Assembly (NCBI GenBank): GCA_036571765.1
Contig: BROE01000024.1
Coordinates: forward strand, 7,954,048-8,018,047
DNA length: 64,000 nt
Reading direction: 5' to 3'
From: Plecoglossus altivelis
Taxonomy: Eukaryota; Chordata; Actinopteri; Osmeriformes; Plecoglossidae
Notes under the pieces: model-generated
Databases searched by the model: none
The model's input: only the letters and a program-made list of their open reading frames with translations
Told to the model about the DNA's origin: nothing
Part shown: piece by piece, positions 23,020 through 35,263 of the stretch
Layout: every line of letters starts with the position of its first letter
Numbering within the stretch: position 1 is the first letter of the stretch
Made by a program: the position numbers and the translations under genes

Positions 23020-23950
23020 TGAGGCCCATAGGGGGCCTCCCCCCCCCTACTCCCCCAGTGTCATGACTCCTCCAGGTGCCTGGAATAACGCTACAATCCC
23101 TCCAGGACACCAGCAGAACCTTTTGATGCCTGTCGCGCCAGATTAAAGCTAATGGCCTCAAATGGAGCCCCCCTACACCTGTTATGGCTCCAACAGGACT
23201 CTGTAGAATGCTGGAGATATGGCGGAACCTTTCCCCCGGGTGGAACCTTTCTCCCGACCTATCACAGCGCGGGGCCGACGCCCAGCTCCCCGCCGTTTCC
23301 TACCCTCTCGTATGGCTCATTTAGAATCACATCATTTGTCAGGGGTAATACCGTGGAGGCGTGGCTTCAGACTGGACTCCTGCTGTGGACTGCGTGTGTG
23401 TGGGGTGGGGGGTGAGTCTGGGTAGACAGTCACTCATAGCCCTTCACATTTTCAATCCCCTCCACTTTGCTCTATCCCCCACCCTCCCCTCTCCCCATAC
23501 ATGTGTAACCCCCCCTGGCCAGGGTTTGACGAGTGGCTGGGGTTTTGATTTTGCGGGGCCTTTCAGCTCAACGAGGAGAGAGAATGATCAATGAGAATGA
23601 TCTGATTCCTCCAGCCCCATGCCAGACCCCTTCTTAACCCCGCTAACCCAATCAGCCATGTGTTGCCTGGCAACGTGGGGAGGGGGGCCCTGGGAGGAAG
23701 CGGACAGGTCTGTGGCGGTTGGAAGGGGCGGTGGGTGGGGGCGGCGCTGGTGGCCATCCTGGACACCCGACGATCTCACCGGACATATTTCACTTGGATG
23801 GCTGTAGCCTGAGCGGCGCGGGGCACTTCTTAGTGCTCTCCTGTGATTGGTTGCTTGAGCCGGCAAGTGCAAAGGAGGGGCAAGTGATGGATAGGCCTTG
23901 GAAATGCAAACGCAGAGCTCTGGGACTCCGAGTGGCCTCTCTTAACAGAG
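23020..23950. other. GC-rich block with G-runs
   Basis: The base composition departs from the neighbouring AT-leaning DNA. Runs such as GGGGCGGTGGGTGGGGGCGG at about 23724-23745 could form a G-quadruplex. Overlapping frames are open on both strands, as expected of GC-rich DNA, and none resembles a known protein. No promoter could be confirmed. Confidence 0.5.
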
Positions 23951-24467
23951 CTCTCACAGTAGCATGGCTAGAATGACACAGCTTAGACAGACATTCAAAA
24001 CCACACCCTGCTCACGCAGAGAGGACAGGAAAACAGTCTCAGAGAGACATACTTACTCTGACAGCATTTCAGAGAGAGAAGGATAGAGATAGACCCCGAG
24101 ACAGACAGACTCCATTCCAGTGATAACCTCTATTTACAGTATTTTTATTTGGTGAACTCTACCCAATCCACCCCCACCTCCATCCTACCCACCATCCCTA
24201 CCACAGCCCCGGCACTGAACCCAGAGTCCCTGCTTCTCTGGAGGCTGTGTGAGTGACAGCTTTCTGGAGGGGAATCCACATGCAGTCCTTTCATCAGTGC
24301 CTCCCTCAGGACACTGTCTGACTGTTACACCAATGCAGGATACAGGCCTGGTGAAGCACTAAGAGAGAGGGGGGGGGGCTCAGAATGTGTGTATGTCTGC
24401 AGGGGAGAAGGCTATCTATGAATGTATGTGTTCATTTGTGTATGTGTGCAGGTTACAGAGGCTTCTG

Positions 24468-24468
<1 letters not shown>

Positions 24469-24501
<33 letters not shown>
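24469..24501. repeat. (TG)16 microsatellite
   Basis: Uninterrupted TG run of about 33 bp. Confidence 0.9.
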
Positions 24502-24502
<1 letters not shown>

Positions 24503-27500
24503 ATGGGGTAGGCTTAGGAAACCCCTGTAACTTCTAACACTCAGTGAAACAGGCTGTGGGCAGAGGTGTGTGGGATGTCTGTATCCAAACCTTGTCATCA
24601 GTCATGCGGTCTCAAGAGCCGCGTAGAAAAGGTCCTAGCCAGTTCTCCTCTGCAGACCAGATATCTGACCAATTAGCATCTCCCTGGCAGAGGTGGCTGA
24701 TGTCAGGGTCAAGAGTCAGGGGTCATGGTACACGGATCAGGTTTGGAACCGAAACTCTGCACTCATTACCTATCTGTCAGCTGACCCCTGATATCACCTT
24801 AACACATAATTAAAGATATATGTCAGCAGAAATACACACATACTCACATGCACAGGTCAAAGAGCAGTACAGAAAGGAATGGTCAAATATGGAACAGTGT
24901 AACTCACATCCCATAGAGCGACATCTCCAGTTGACTGGAAAGTTCCCATCTCAGTCACAAAAATCACAGAAATACGGTAATATCGCAAACAACTGTCTAT
25001 TTGACTTTATAAAAAACTTTCCCTTTCATGGGCAACAGCATACTTTAAAAACACAGGGTCGGGAGGTGGGGGCCAGGCACACTTTGAGAACTTAGCAACA
25101 AAAAGAAGTATAACTATTTACAAACATGAAAAAGTTGGGTCATTAATCATGGTTCGACTTACATCAATATGCATGTGATAATAAATCAAGGTAATTGTCA
25201 GGTTCAAACCTTCAAAAGAAGGCTGTGGGTATACAATCCTTGTCTTCACCCTATCTGTGACAAAGAGAAGTGCAGATGAGGCACAGATAAATCACACAGC
25301 AATAGATTTATCTCCATGCAGAATACACCCATCTTAGGAACCAGAGTCAGAGAGTGATGTAGCACCCAACCTATTCTACACCGCTCCCTCAACCGCCCCC
25401 ACCGCACAAGATACACCTATTCCTGTGCCTGTGTATTATTGTCTTATGCATGTTTTCTACTTTAGTTAGTAACAAAGACCCTATGTTTTTCAATAGAGCT
25501 GTAGAACAGAGGAATGTGCCCTGCTGATGTAGAACCTTAGTCCAGGGATCCAGAAATGTGCCTGTTCAATGCCGGACCTAGAATCCCATCATGACTGCTT
25601 CACTTACCTGCCCCTCTGCCTCCCCCCTTGCTGACCACCATCTCTTCTCCGCAGGGAAGACACTGTAAATTAAACCGAACCTCTGCCTCGCTTCGGAGTG
25701 GTAACTGTGACAATGGACCTGTCTTGGCGGCGATGGTGTCAACTGGCCACTGTGGGTTGGATTGAACCAGTTAATTCCCTGTCAAACACTACCTACCTTC
25801 AGGTACTGATCTATCTGAGACAGCGAGAATTAGAACAGCTCACAGATCTGTCATCATATGGGATGGGGTGGAGGGAGGCAAAGGGGTTGTTCCCTCGACG
25901 GTCCTGGTTCTGTACGTCCATCTCTTTCCAGACGTGACATGTGACATCACTCACAGCAAGAGAGAAAGACACATGCTGGTTAGCCAGCCAGAGGCTGTCT
26001 CTGCTGAGAATACTGGCTTGCCAGTGAGAAATCCATGACTGCCTTGCCATTACTTACATTACCGGTACAAGAGAGTTTTGATCAAATATTTACGTTGAGG
26101 GAAAGATGCCAGGGGCGAGGCCATAGCAAACATTGCCTGTTTCTTTTTAGTCCAACCAGACCTACAGGTAGAGGGTCATCTCTGAGACAGTGAAACCAGC
26201 TAGAGATGTTATGAGGAAGATGTGGATTTTCTGAATGAAAAGAAACTGGTCTGAAAAGCTCTGAAGGCTGGCTAATCACCTCGCTCTACTGAATGCCTCC
26301 CGTATCTCCCCATGTCTGAAACAATGAAGCCTCAACACAAACGCTTCTCCGCGAGAGGGGCCTGCAAACATGGAAATCGAAGGTGAGACCTGAATAAACT
26401 GAACAAAAAATAACATTTCATTTGAATTTCATTCATTGTCCATGCTTGGCATTCGTCGCTGGAGAGCGGGCGGCAGGTAGCGGTTCCAGCAGAGAAGAGA
26501 GAATCTATCAGAGAACAAGAGTGGGTGGACAGGGACATGACTGCTCACACCAACAGGCTGGTCTCCTGGATCTGGTGTCCGCTGGGGATGAGGAAATCCA
26601 TGGTTTAGTTCATCGCCATTCAATAAATGGACAGGAGAGCATTCCGGTTGTGGCTGATGGCATTCTTAGCCAGAACCACTGATTAATGACCGTGGGTTGC
26701 ATCCAAGCTTAGATGTAGGAGAGGATAGACGTGTGTTCGTTTCAGAGCAGTGTGTGACTCCGTTTTTTAAGCTTCCTGTTCGGATGACACACAGACGTAA
26801 CATATTCTGTGTCCAAGCTTTGTTTCGTTGTCTGCTTGTTTATTGTAGGGGGGGGGGTCATCGTTGCTGTGCCTCACGAAGCGTGACGTTTCCTGTGGTG
26901 ACCCCTGCCTCCCCCTCCCTCCCCCCCTCGTCTCCCCAGGTAACAGGATGCAGGGCAGTGGGAGAGCGCGGCGGTGGAGACGTGATTAAAGCAGATCAGA
27001 ACGGCAGGGTGTGGTGTTCGGGCTCTTCCGTCAGAGACATCAAACAGCCAGGTGCCCTCGTCAGGTACATAGCCAGCCAGCAGGCAGGGGAACAGGGGAG
27101 GAAGAGAGAGAAGTGAAGTGACTCAGTCTCTCCTCACACCCTCCCTCCCTCTCTTTGTCTCTCTATGGCAGCCCTGCCACAATGACCTCTGGGCTCGGGG
27201 TGAGGTTTCTCTGTGTTCCACTGTGTGGGTGTGTGGAAAGAGAGAGAGAGGTAGAGAGAGACAGAGAGAAGGAGAGAGAGTGACATGGATGAATGAATGT
27301 GTAAATGAATTAAACTTGACTTCTCTCACTTCGGTGAAAATCTAATTTCCACCTATTTCACACCCCTCGTACCTGGTTGTTTAATTTATTAACTCTTGCA
27401 GAGAGGATAGATTAAATAAACACTGTTTCATGGCGAAGAGTGAGTCTCAGACTGGCTTTTCCTCCATAGAAATATCCTCTCATGGTGCGGCATAAGAATT

Positions 27501-27756
27501 AACTGAGAAACGTTATGGACAAACTATTTCTTGACTGTTTTTACCCATCACACTTTTTAGCGGCTGACTTACTCTCCTGCGGGGTCCAGAGAGGCTGACA
27601 CTCCATCAATTAGCAAGTGGAAGGTTCTCCAGTATACAGATAGAACCAGGGTATGTTCTTACATGACAAGCAGATGCACTAAAGAGAAGGGGGATAGAGA
27701 GGGATGGAAGCAGAAATCGAGTTGGAATTGTGAGGTGATGACTGAAAGAAAAGGAG

Positions 27757-27757
<1 letters not shown>

Positions 27758-27803
<46 letters not shown>
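27758..27803. repeat. (GT)23 microsatellite
   Basis: Uninterrupted GT run of about 46 bp that passes directly into a GA-rich tract. Confidence 0.92.
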
Positions 27804-27812
<9 letters not shown>

Positions 27813-27990
27813 CCAACAGAGGGAGAGACATAGGGAGACAGTGAGAGAAGAGAGTGAAAAAAGAGATAGAGGGAGAGAGAGAAAGGGAGAGAGAGATAAA
27901 GAAGAAAGGATATAATAAGAAAATTATGGAGAAAGAGGAGAGCGGTAGGGAGAGAGGAAGGGAGAGAGGAAGGGAGTGAGAAAGGGAGAG
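27803..27990. repeat. GA-rich purine tract
   Basis: About 190 bp of imperfect GA, GGGA and GAAA sequence, continuous with the GT run. The Ser/Leu/Pro frame on the minus strand is a product of the repeat. Confidence 0.85.
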
Positions 27991-29378
27991 AGGGGTGGAA
28001 TCAGAAGGTAATTCATTGTTCATTCACACATTTAAACCTGAGCAGATTGTGTTCAACGAGAGGGGTCAAGGAAACTAATTTACAGACAGTGAGGGAGCAC
28101 TGCCTCTTTGTCCGCTGTCCAATAAGGTGTGTGTGCCTGTGTACCTGCGTGGGTACTCGTGTGTGAGTGCATGTCATCGTATTCAAGCGGGACTGTGTGT
28201 GCGCTATGTCCTTTTGCATGCATTCATGTGTGAACTTGTGTTAGTAAGAGCAACCCTCTGCCCAGCCATAGAGTGCGACGGCAGCCCTGTTCATCTGCTG
28301 TGAGCGTCTGTCGCTCAGTGAAACATCTGGTCACGCGGTCAAGATTTGGAGGTGTCGAGGCCGCAGCGGTCATATGTGTCGAGTCAGTCCGCTGCCACCC
28401 CATCGCCAACACCCACTGGCACGATGAAACCTAAACTCAGATCTGTCCAAGCTGCTGTTGGATCTGCATCAGTGTCCTACAGTTGGACTCTGAGAGCGTG
28501 TGTTTGGCTGAGGGCCAGCAGAACTGAAGGAGGTGGAGACGGGGCATGCCACACTGTGGAGGCACTGACACACAAACCATGCAGCTGCCTTGTCACACTG
28601 CTCATGCAGTCAGACAATGTTTACTTTTGCGCCCATCTAGACAGATACCCCCCACAAGATCCTAAACTAATTCTCTATTACCGGGCAGGATTGAGCTAAT
28701 TTGCAGCAGAGTCAACTTGACATCATGCTCTGAATCACCCAGCCCAAAGCTCTATGGGTCAGAACAAAAACAAGGCACCAAATCAGGCTGTTGGGTCAGA
28801 GAGTCATGGAGTTTTTGGAGATGCAGCCTCTCCTCCTGGTTTTACTCCCTCTTTCTCCATCCTGAGGCAGACGCTTAAGACAGAGGGTTTGGTCCTCTGC
28901 TCTTGGACTTCTCAGTCATATGTTGACACTCACTATAAATTGTTTTCATTCAACATAAAAGGGCAATCTACATGGCCATCACTCAGGATCATGATGGTAG
29001 ACAGAAAAACTGATTTGATATGTGACTGCAGATCCTCATTCGGAAAAAGAACAGACAGCTAAGAAGCACAGATTCAGAGATTCAAGTGTTTCTCTGCCTG
29101 CACGATCGTGTATCACGGTCCCAGGAGGTTGAGATCCACAGAGTTAGGGTGGTGAATGCAGATTGTGTGGAAGATAGACCGGTCACAGGTGGGGTCTGGC
29201 TAATACAGTAGGAGACACTAGGAGAGTTGGTCACCCCGGCGTTAAGATCAGGCACAGCCTTTTTAGAGGCGCGGCCAATGGAACATGTGTCGAATGCCTC
29301 GTCTGGCTTTGAAGAATGGCCTCGGCTTGTCTCTGATCTACCGCCGCCAGCTGAGGCCTTGAGTCATTCTAGGAGGGT

Positions 29379-29411
29379 TGTGTGTGTGTGTGTGTGTGTA
29401 TGTGTGTATGT
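29379..29411. repeat. (GT)n microsatellite
   Basis: GT run with one TAT interruption, followed by a G-rich stretch. Confidence 0.88.
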
Positions 29412-32400
29412 GGGGGGGAGAGTAGGGGGTGGGGGCAAGGTCTCAGACACATGCTGCCTAGTGAAGTCAGGCAGTGCCCCTATGCTTCTCCTCATTATCT
29501 TCTCTCTGGGTGTTTGGGAGGAGGTGTCTGTGTCTGTACGTGTTTCTCTGTGCGTCTGTTCATGTGTGCGTCTGTGCATGCTTGTGTGTTTGTGTAACTC
29601 CAAACTCCCCAAGGGACGGGGAACAGATGGGACCCCGTCTCTCTTCACACAAATCACTGCCACCAAAGATCACCCCAGTGCCTCTGACTGCCTCTAAATG
29701 ACAGCACTGTTTGCTGTTAAGGAGGGAGGCCTGGGAGAGGAGAGGACTGGTCTGCTGCTGCAGCATCAGATGCTCACTCACGGATACAGAGAAAGCCTGT
29801 CAGAGCCGCTGAATCAGCAGCAGAGACACAACTGGCCATAGGGGAGGAGAGGAGGAGGAGAAGAAAGGAAAGACGGAGAGAAGGGAGGAAAATGATCGTG
29901 AGAGGAGAAGAGAGCAAAGAAGAGAAGAGAGCTTACGGATGGAATTTGTCAGCAGCTGCTAGAGACTAAATGTATACTTAGTAACACAGTCATTTGGCAA
30001 AAGTGTGAACATCACGATGTAAACCATTGGGGTAATTAACAGAAAAAATACATTGTTTCTGTCTCCTCCCTGCCTATCCTGATGGAGCCAATGGGCAAAT
30101 GATTCATTATGAGACATCTTATTGGCCCAGCCACCTGTTCAAGGATTGGGAATCATGGGAAATGTAGGCACACACATGGGAGGTAATTAGATGGCTGCCA
30201 CCTGCAACTCCCCTCCTCTCCATTCTTCTCCTCTCCCCTCCATTCTCCCCTTTTTTCTCTCCTCACCTCCCTTCTCTTCGTTTATTCTCTCCTTCCTTAC
30301 AGTTCTAGTTAGTCGTCAGAGAGCTTACCCGTGTGAAAAAATACTGAAATTAATCTACAATGGTAATCTGACACTAATTAGTATTTTTGGCCAAAGTCCG
30401 TCAAATGTCCACAGAGACAAGACTATTGATTCCCTGACTACATAATTGTACTCGTTAGATCCAGGAAACAAAAACAGATCAGAACACAGCAATTGCATTT
30501 TAATGAACAGCCATTAGCAGAATGCACTTGCCAACTTGATAAACCATCCTCCCTGGGGAGATTGGAGGGTGTGGGTGTAGGTTGCTACCTAAGGTCACAG
30601 ATTAACCTCTTGATAGCGCATCATCCCGTCATTTATGACTCTGCAAAAAAATAATTCCAATCATTGCCTTGCTTGTGTCAGCACTTTGGATGTGGGAAAT
30701 GTTTGGAGCGACCATGACGCTTTTTGAGATAGCAGGGAGTAGTTTGGGGGAGTCGTGTGTGATGTAGGGACACAGATGGGAGCGTGTGTGTGTGTGTTTG
30801 TAAATAAATTTCCTGGGGTGGTGACTTCCTCTTAGAAGACTCCTTGGAGAACATTGTGGTCTGTAGGGTCCGGCTGCTACCTATGTTGGACAGTCTCAAT
30901 CTAACTACAAAGAAATCTAACCAATCATAATTGAGTCAACGAAAGTCAACAATAGAGACTATTAAAAGTATATTACAAACTACAGACTACTCCAACAAAC
31001 CACTACGGACCTGAATGGTTGAGCTGGGAGGATTTTGTCTAAGCTTTTGAATCTATATTCAATCAAATTCTGATGAGATATTTTCAACCTTATCTCATCT
31101 CCTACACTGGTAAGCCTCTTTCTCACTAAGCTACAGATTGTAGAACATTTTGGACTAATATTCTCAGACAGGTATTGGAGGCTGAACAGTCCCATACTGA
31201 TCAAAAGTATAAATTAGTAATCCCAGTGGGAGTTTGGTCTGTGTGTGGGGACTTCTGGTGGTGACCAGACAGTAGTGGTTGCCAGGTGTGTTGCTGGGAC
31301 GGTGCAGCAGAGTATCACTGAGTGTCAGATTGAGCTTCAGCTAATAAGCCGTCTTTGATGGGGACAGATGCTGACATGTACACTCGAGTAAGAAACAGAC
31401 GCTGCTTTATCTGCCTACCATCCGTTGTGATAGCACAGGGGCACCCACAACGATGAAGATTAGCATCTCTCTGTCTTTGCCTGTCTCTCTCTCTTTCTGT
31501 ATCTCTCTCATTCTCTTACTCTTTGTCTCTCTCTCTCACCCACTCACTCTCTTACTCAAGACTCTCTCACCCACTCAATGTTAGCAAGTACCCTAATGAT
31601 TGTTCTTTATTTAGGAAAATCCAAGGGGGTGGTCTGAGGGGATCATTAAATGCATCCAACCCAACATGCTGTTCATGCTGTACAAAAAAGACACATGCAT
31701 ACCAACAGACCTATAGACGGTGCATGGGTTAGCAGGCTTGGGAGGGTCAGATATCTGTTTAAAGATGGCTCACTGCAGATCCGTCACTATGTCTGGAGAC
31801 GCAGACTCGCTCGGATCTCCAGCTGGATGCTTATGTAGCAGGTAGAGCCAGGCTGGTCTAGACAGAGAAAAAGATCCTCCCTTGACTGACAAGACAACAG
31901 ATGGCCATGATGCGCTGTTGCTAGGCAACCACTAATCAAACACCCCCAGCACGCCACTGTGAGGAAAAGAAAAATAACTTAAAAAGAAAGAAATCTTCCT
32001 TTCATATTAGCGAGTTAAATTCCTGAGATTTGGTTAAAATTCACTCAAGCTGCTAGCGGCATGGTGTGGAGAAATACAAGCCGACCTCTGAAACCGAATC
32101 ATGGACAGGTGTAAAGGTAGGAGTTGTGGTGATGGCAGATGGCGTGAGCGTGAGCTGGCGGCTCTCCATCCGCTGTACAGTCACTGACCCCAAGGTCATC
32201 TATTTCATGAAGGGTGTGAGAAGAATTACATCATTCTAAAGATGAACGATCTGTGAGATTGTGTGATCTTGAAATCCTTACCATCAACTGTATCAAGTCG
32301 CAGGGATACACCTTGGGTCTGAGGTGGACGGAGATGCACCAGACCCTCCAGAGGAGCCATCGAGTCAGAGGTGAGAGGCGGGAAACCTGGGGGACACAAA

Positions 32401-32964
32401 CAAATCGACCTGCAGGAACCGCTGTCAGAGGAGCGAGGGCGTTGTTAATTAACACTCTATATTTAGACTGCTCTCACACAAAGTCATCATGGGTAGCCTA
32501 CATGGTGAATCTACAACACAAACGACAAATCATACCTGAGTTGAAGCTCAGGGTATTTGTGAAAAGTCAATGTGTCTCTAAAAATCCAAGAGGATGCTCA
32601 GTAAAAAAGTAAAGAGAAATTTCACTGTGGTACTAGTATACTACCTTGTAGTATGTAGATCTATAAATGGTAAATATGTCTGTAGCAAGACCAGGAAGGA
32701 AGGCCTGGTAATCCTGCACCCTACCTCCACCTACTCCCCAGCTAAAGTCTCTGATTCTCTGCCACTGCAGCCCAGGGTGCTGCTGAGAAATTGTAGCCTT
32801 CCCTTCCTATTCCACACTGCTTGAATCATCACCTGTTCCATGGTTGATCTGGCTGAGGTCACCACCACCCTTCACAGTCCGCATCCAGCCGGGAGCCCAC
32901 ACTCCACCTCCCTCTCTCCCAGCCCTCTCTCCCCATTCCCCCCCTCCCTCCCGCAACCCCCCAG

Positions 32965-33143
32965 ATGTAAGAGTGTATGAACGGCCAGTCACCCGGGTGA
33001 TGTTGGCAGGGAACTATGAGATAAAAGGCTTTGAGTTGAATGGACCAGTGGAGAAACACATGAGGAGTGGGGCAGCAACAGACCAGGAGACTGGAAAGAC
33101 AATCCCAGAAATTCTATGCCAAAGGGAATTAATAAAGCCCTGA
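32965..33143 (+). other. Candidate terminal exon-like open segment, unrecognised
   Basis: It follows a very strong pyrimidine tract ending in CCCCCCAG (about 32900-32964). The open frame enters in phase 1, encodes about 58 residues beginning VRVYERPVTRVMLAGNYEIK, and stops at TGA 33141-33143. There is no upstream exon I can join to it and no known domain. The tract may simply be low-complexity DNA. Confidence 0.15.
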
Positions 33144-34512
33144 TAATCTCAATGAGGTCTGTAATGCTTCATTATATGACTATAAAGGTTAACAGTGATT
33201 CATTCTCTCACTGCTTGTTTATGGTTTCATTGGTGTTAACTCTAAAGCATATTGGTTTGTGCACGTGTGTGCTTACATGTGTGTGTGTGTGTGCCTGTGT
33301 GCTTTCTAGTACGTGTGTCTATACTTGTATATATTTTGTGTTTGTGTGAGCGTGCGTGCGTGCCTTGAGACCAGCCCTGGCAACATCGCACACCGTGGCT
33401 GACGTGCTTGTTTACACCTCCGCCCACTAGACGCTGCCACATGGGGAACAAGCAAACAGAAAGACAAGAAAGAAGCACTCAAGAGTGCCGAATCTGCAAT
33501 TAAACAGCATCACCCACAGTAATGAGACAGAGGAAAAGAAGTCCACATTCAAAAAGAGAACTACAGAACTAGAGAAAGACTAATCACTGTAGTTTGAATT
33601 AAATGTAAGCACCAAGATGACAAACAAATAGTTTTTTTCTGCTCAAATATACCACAGTTGAACTGAAGCCATCTGGTAAATGATTAAAGGCAAACGACAA
33701 TCAATATTGCAGGAGGTGAAGCATGTTTAATTCTTCATTCGACCTACGGATGTAGATAGTGTCTGTAGACACAGGAACAATGTCATGGCTCATGTAGGAA
33801 AGGAACCCATACTGTAGGTGGCTAATTCCTTTTCAATGTTTTTCCATTAAACTACGGTAGCCTGGCTCATTTCTGTATGTTTCTATCTCTATCACTCAGT
33901 TACCCTCATACACAAAGAGCAATTTTGTTTAGGAGTATTCTCTCCAGTAAACTTGTACCTACAAGACGAAATTAAACTTTTGTTCGCATATCCAAGCAAC
34001 TGATTCTAATGAAACTGTTACAAACTTAACAGGGAGGAATTACAGTATAATGATGTTAGTATTGCTGCCGGAGACAACATCTCTTGGACGCCACTTCCAT
34101 TAGAGGAAGTCCAACAATCTTTTCCCTTTAATGAAATCCTTCATTTCTCATTTGTTACACACCATGCCCTCATCAAATTACCTCCTCCTCAATATCAAAG
34201 TTCCACACTCTCTACGAAGCACATCCAACAGCAAATTGCTTTGAGCTCGTGGACAATCAATGGATTTTGGTGCGCATTGATTTGCAAGCTCTCTCTCTCT
34301 TTCATTCCTGGACGTGCCCATACATGCAGACAGCAGGATTATACATTGGAGACAAGGCGTCATGAGCGAGCACCACAGAGGGGTGGCTGAGGGGCTTAGG
34401 GGAAATAGTCATGGCAATTGAGAAGGGTCTTAGCCTACTCATACCAAGTATTAGTAGGCTATATTGTCCATTTGAAAGTGAGTGGGCTAGTGTAGGTGGG
34501 TATATGTTTGTT

Positions 34513-34555
34513 CGTGTGTGTGTGCGTGTGTGTGCGCGTGCGAGGGTTGGCGCGC
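34513..34555. repeat. (GT)n with GCGC, alternating purine-pyrimidine
   Basis: Alternating GT/GC run of about 40 bp, a Z-DNA-prone composition. Confidence 0.75.
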
Positions 34556-34600
34556 AGGTACTGAGGGAGTGAGAGCGTGACAGAGAAAAAGGGAGAGTAG

Positions 34601-34646
34601 CCTTAAATGCAGGGGTTTGCGTTCCAAACCCCTGAAACATTTAAGG
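34601..34646. repeat. 46-nt hairpin-forming inverted repeat
   Basis: Arms CCTTAAATG + CAGGGGTTTG and CAAACCCCTG + AAA + CATTTAAGG around a 5-nt loop CGTTC. This gives 19 perfect pairs with one 3-nt bulge. Confidence 0.85.
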
Positions 34647-35215
34647 CATTTAGAATTCTACACAGTTCAATCCAGAACATCAAGGAGCGTGGCTTACTTC
34701 TCCTCAGCCTCCTCAAAGAGACTGCCTTTCTCATGAACGCAACACAGGTGCAAGTTAGTTAGCTAAGCAGCACTGTCTCTCAAAGCGGGTGTCCCAGAGC
34801 TGGGACATCAGTGGGTCATTTAGAATGCGTCTTTAATTATGAGTCTGAAGAGTTATATATTTAACCACAGTAGGACGCATTACCATCTCTTTGAATCCAA
34901 CACCTAGATGGCGCCGGAAGAAGCAGTATAAAGAGCTTCACGCTGGAGCCATTAAAGTTTAACTGGGAGGATGAGCAAGAAAAAACAAAAGAACAAGTGA
35001 GGGCTGAGTCACACACCCTGGTGTCTTCCCTGAAGTGTGTGTGGGGGGGAGGAAAATATAAAACAAAGCTAAATAAACATCAACAAAGAAGTCTGCATAG
35101 CCTTATCCAAAGTTTAAAAAAATCTAACCAGACGTGCTTGTTATGGCTTGAAAGACTGAATAATGAATTTACATGGTAGCCTGTTTTTTTTCGCTGTTTT
35201 TTTTTAAGCTCTACT

Positions 35216-35263
35216 ATGGTGGTACGACTGTACATTGAGATGGTGGTACGACTGTACATTGAG
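35216..35263. repeat. Perfect 24-bp tandem duplication
   Basis: Two identical, directly adjacent 24-bp units (35216-35239, 35240-35263), each beginning ATGGTGGTACG. Confidence 0.95.

Larger units (their letters stand above)
19264..32960. other. Gene-poor flank downstream of adcyap1, first part
   Basis: No recognisable gene on either strand. It contains simple repeats (listed separately), a GC-rich block at about 23.0-23.95 kb and CT- or GA-rich stretches near 27.2, 27.8, 29.9 and 31.5 kb. Open frames here are short, often start at non-ATG codons and carry no domain. Confidence 0.6.

Noticed and set aside
23152..23976. Cluster of overlapping Pro/Arg/Gly frames in a GC-rich block
   Set aside because: Stop-poor because of GC content; no consistent frame, motif or splice structure.
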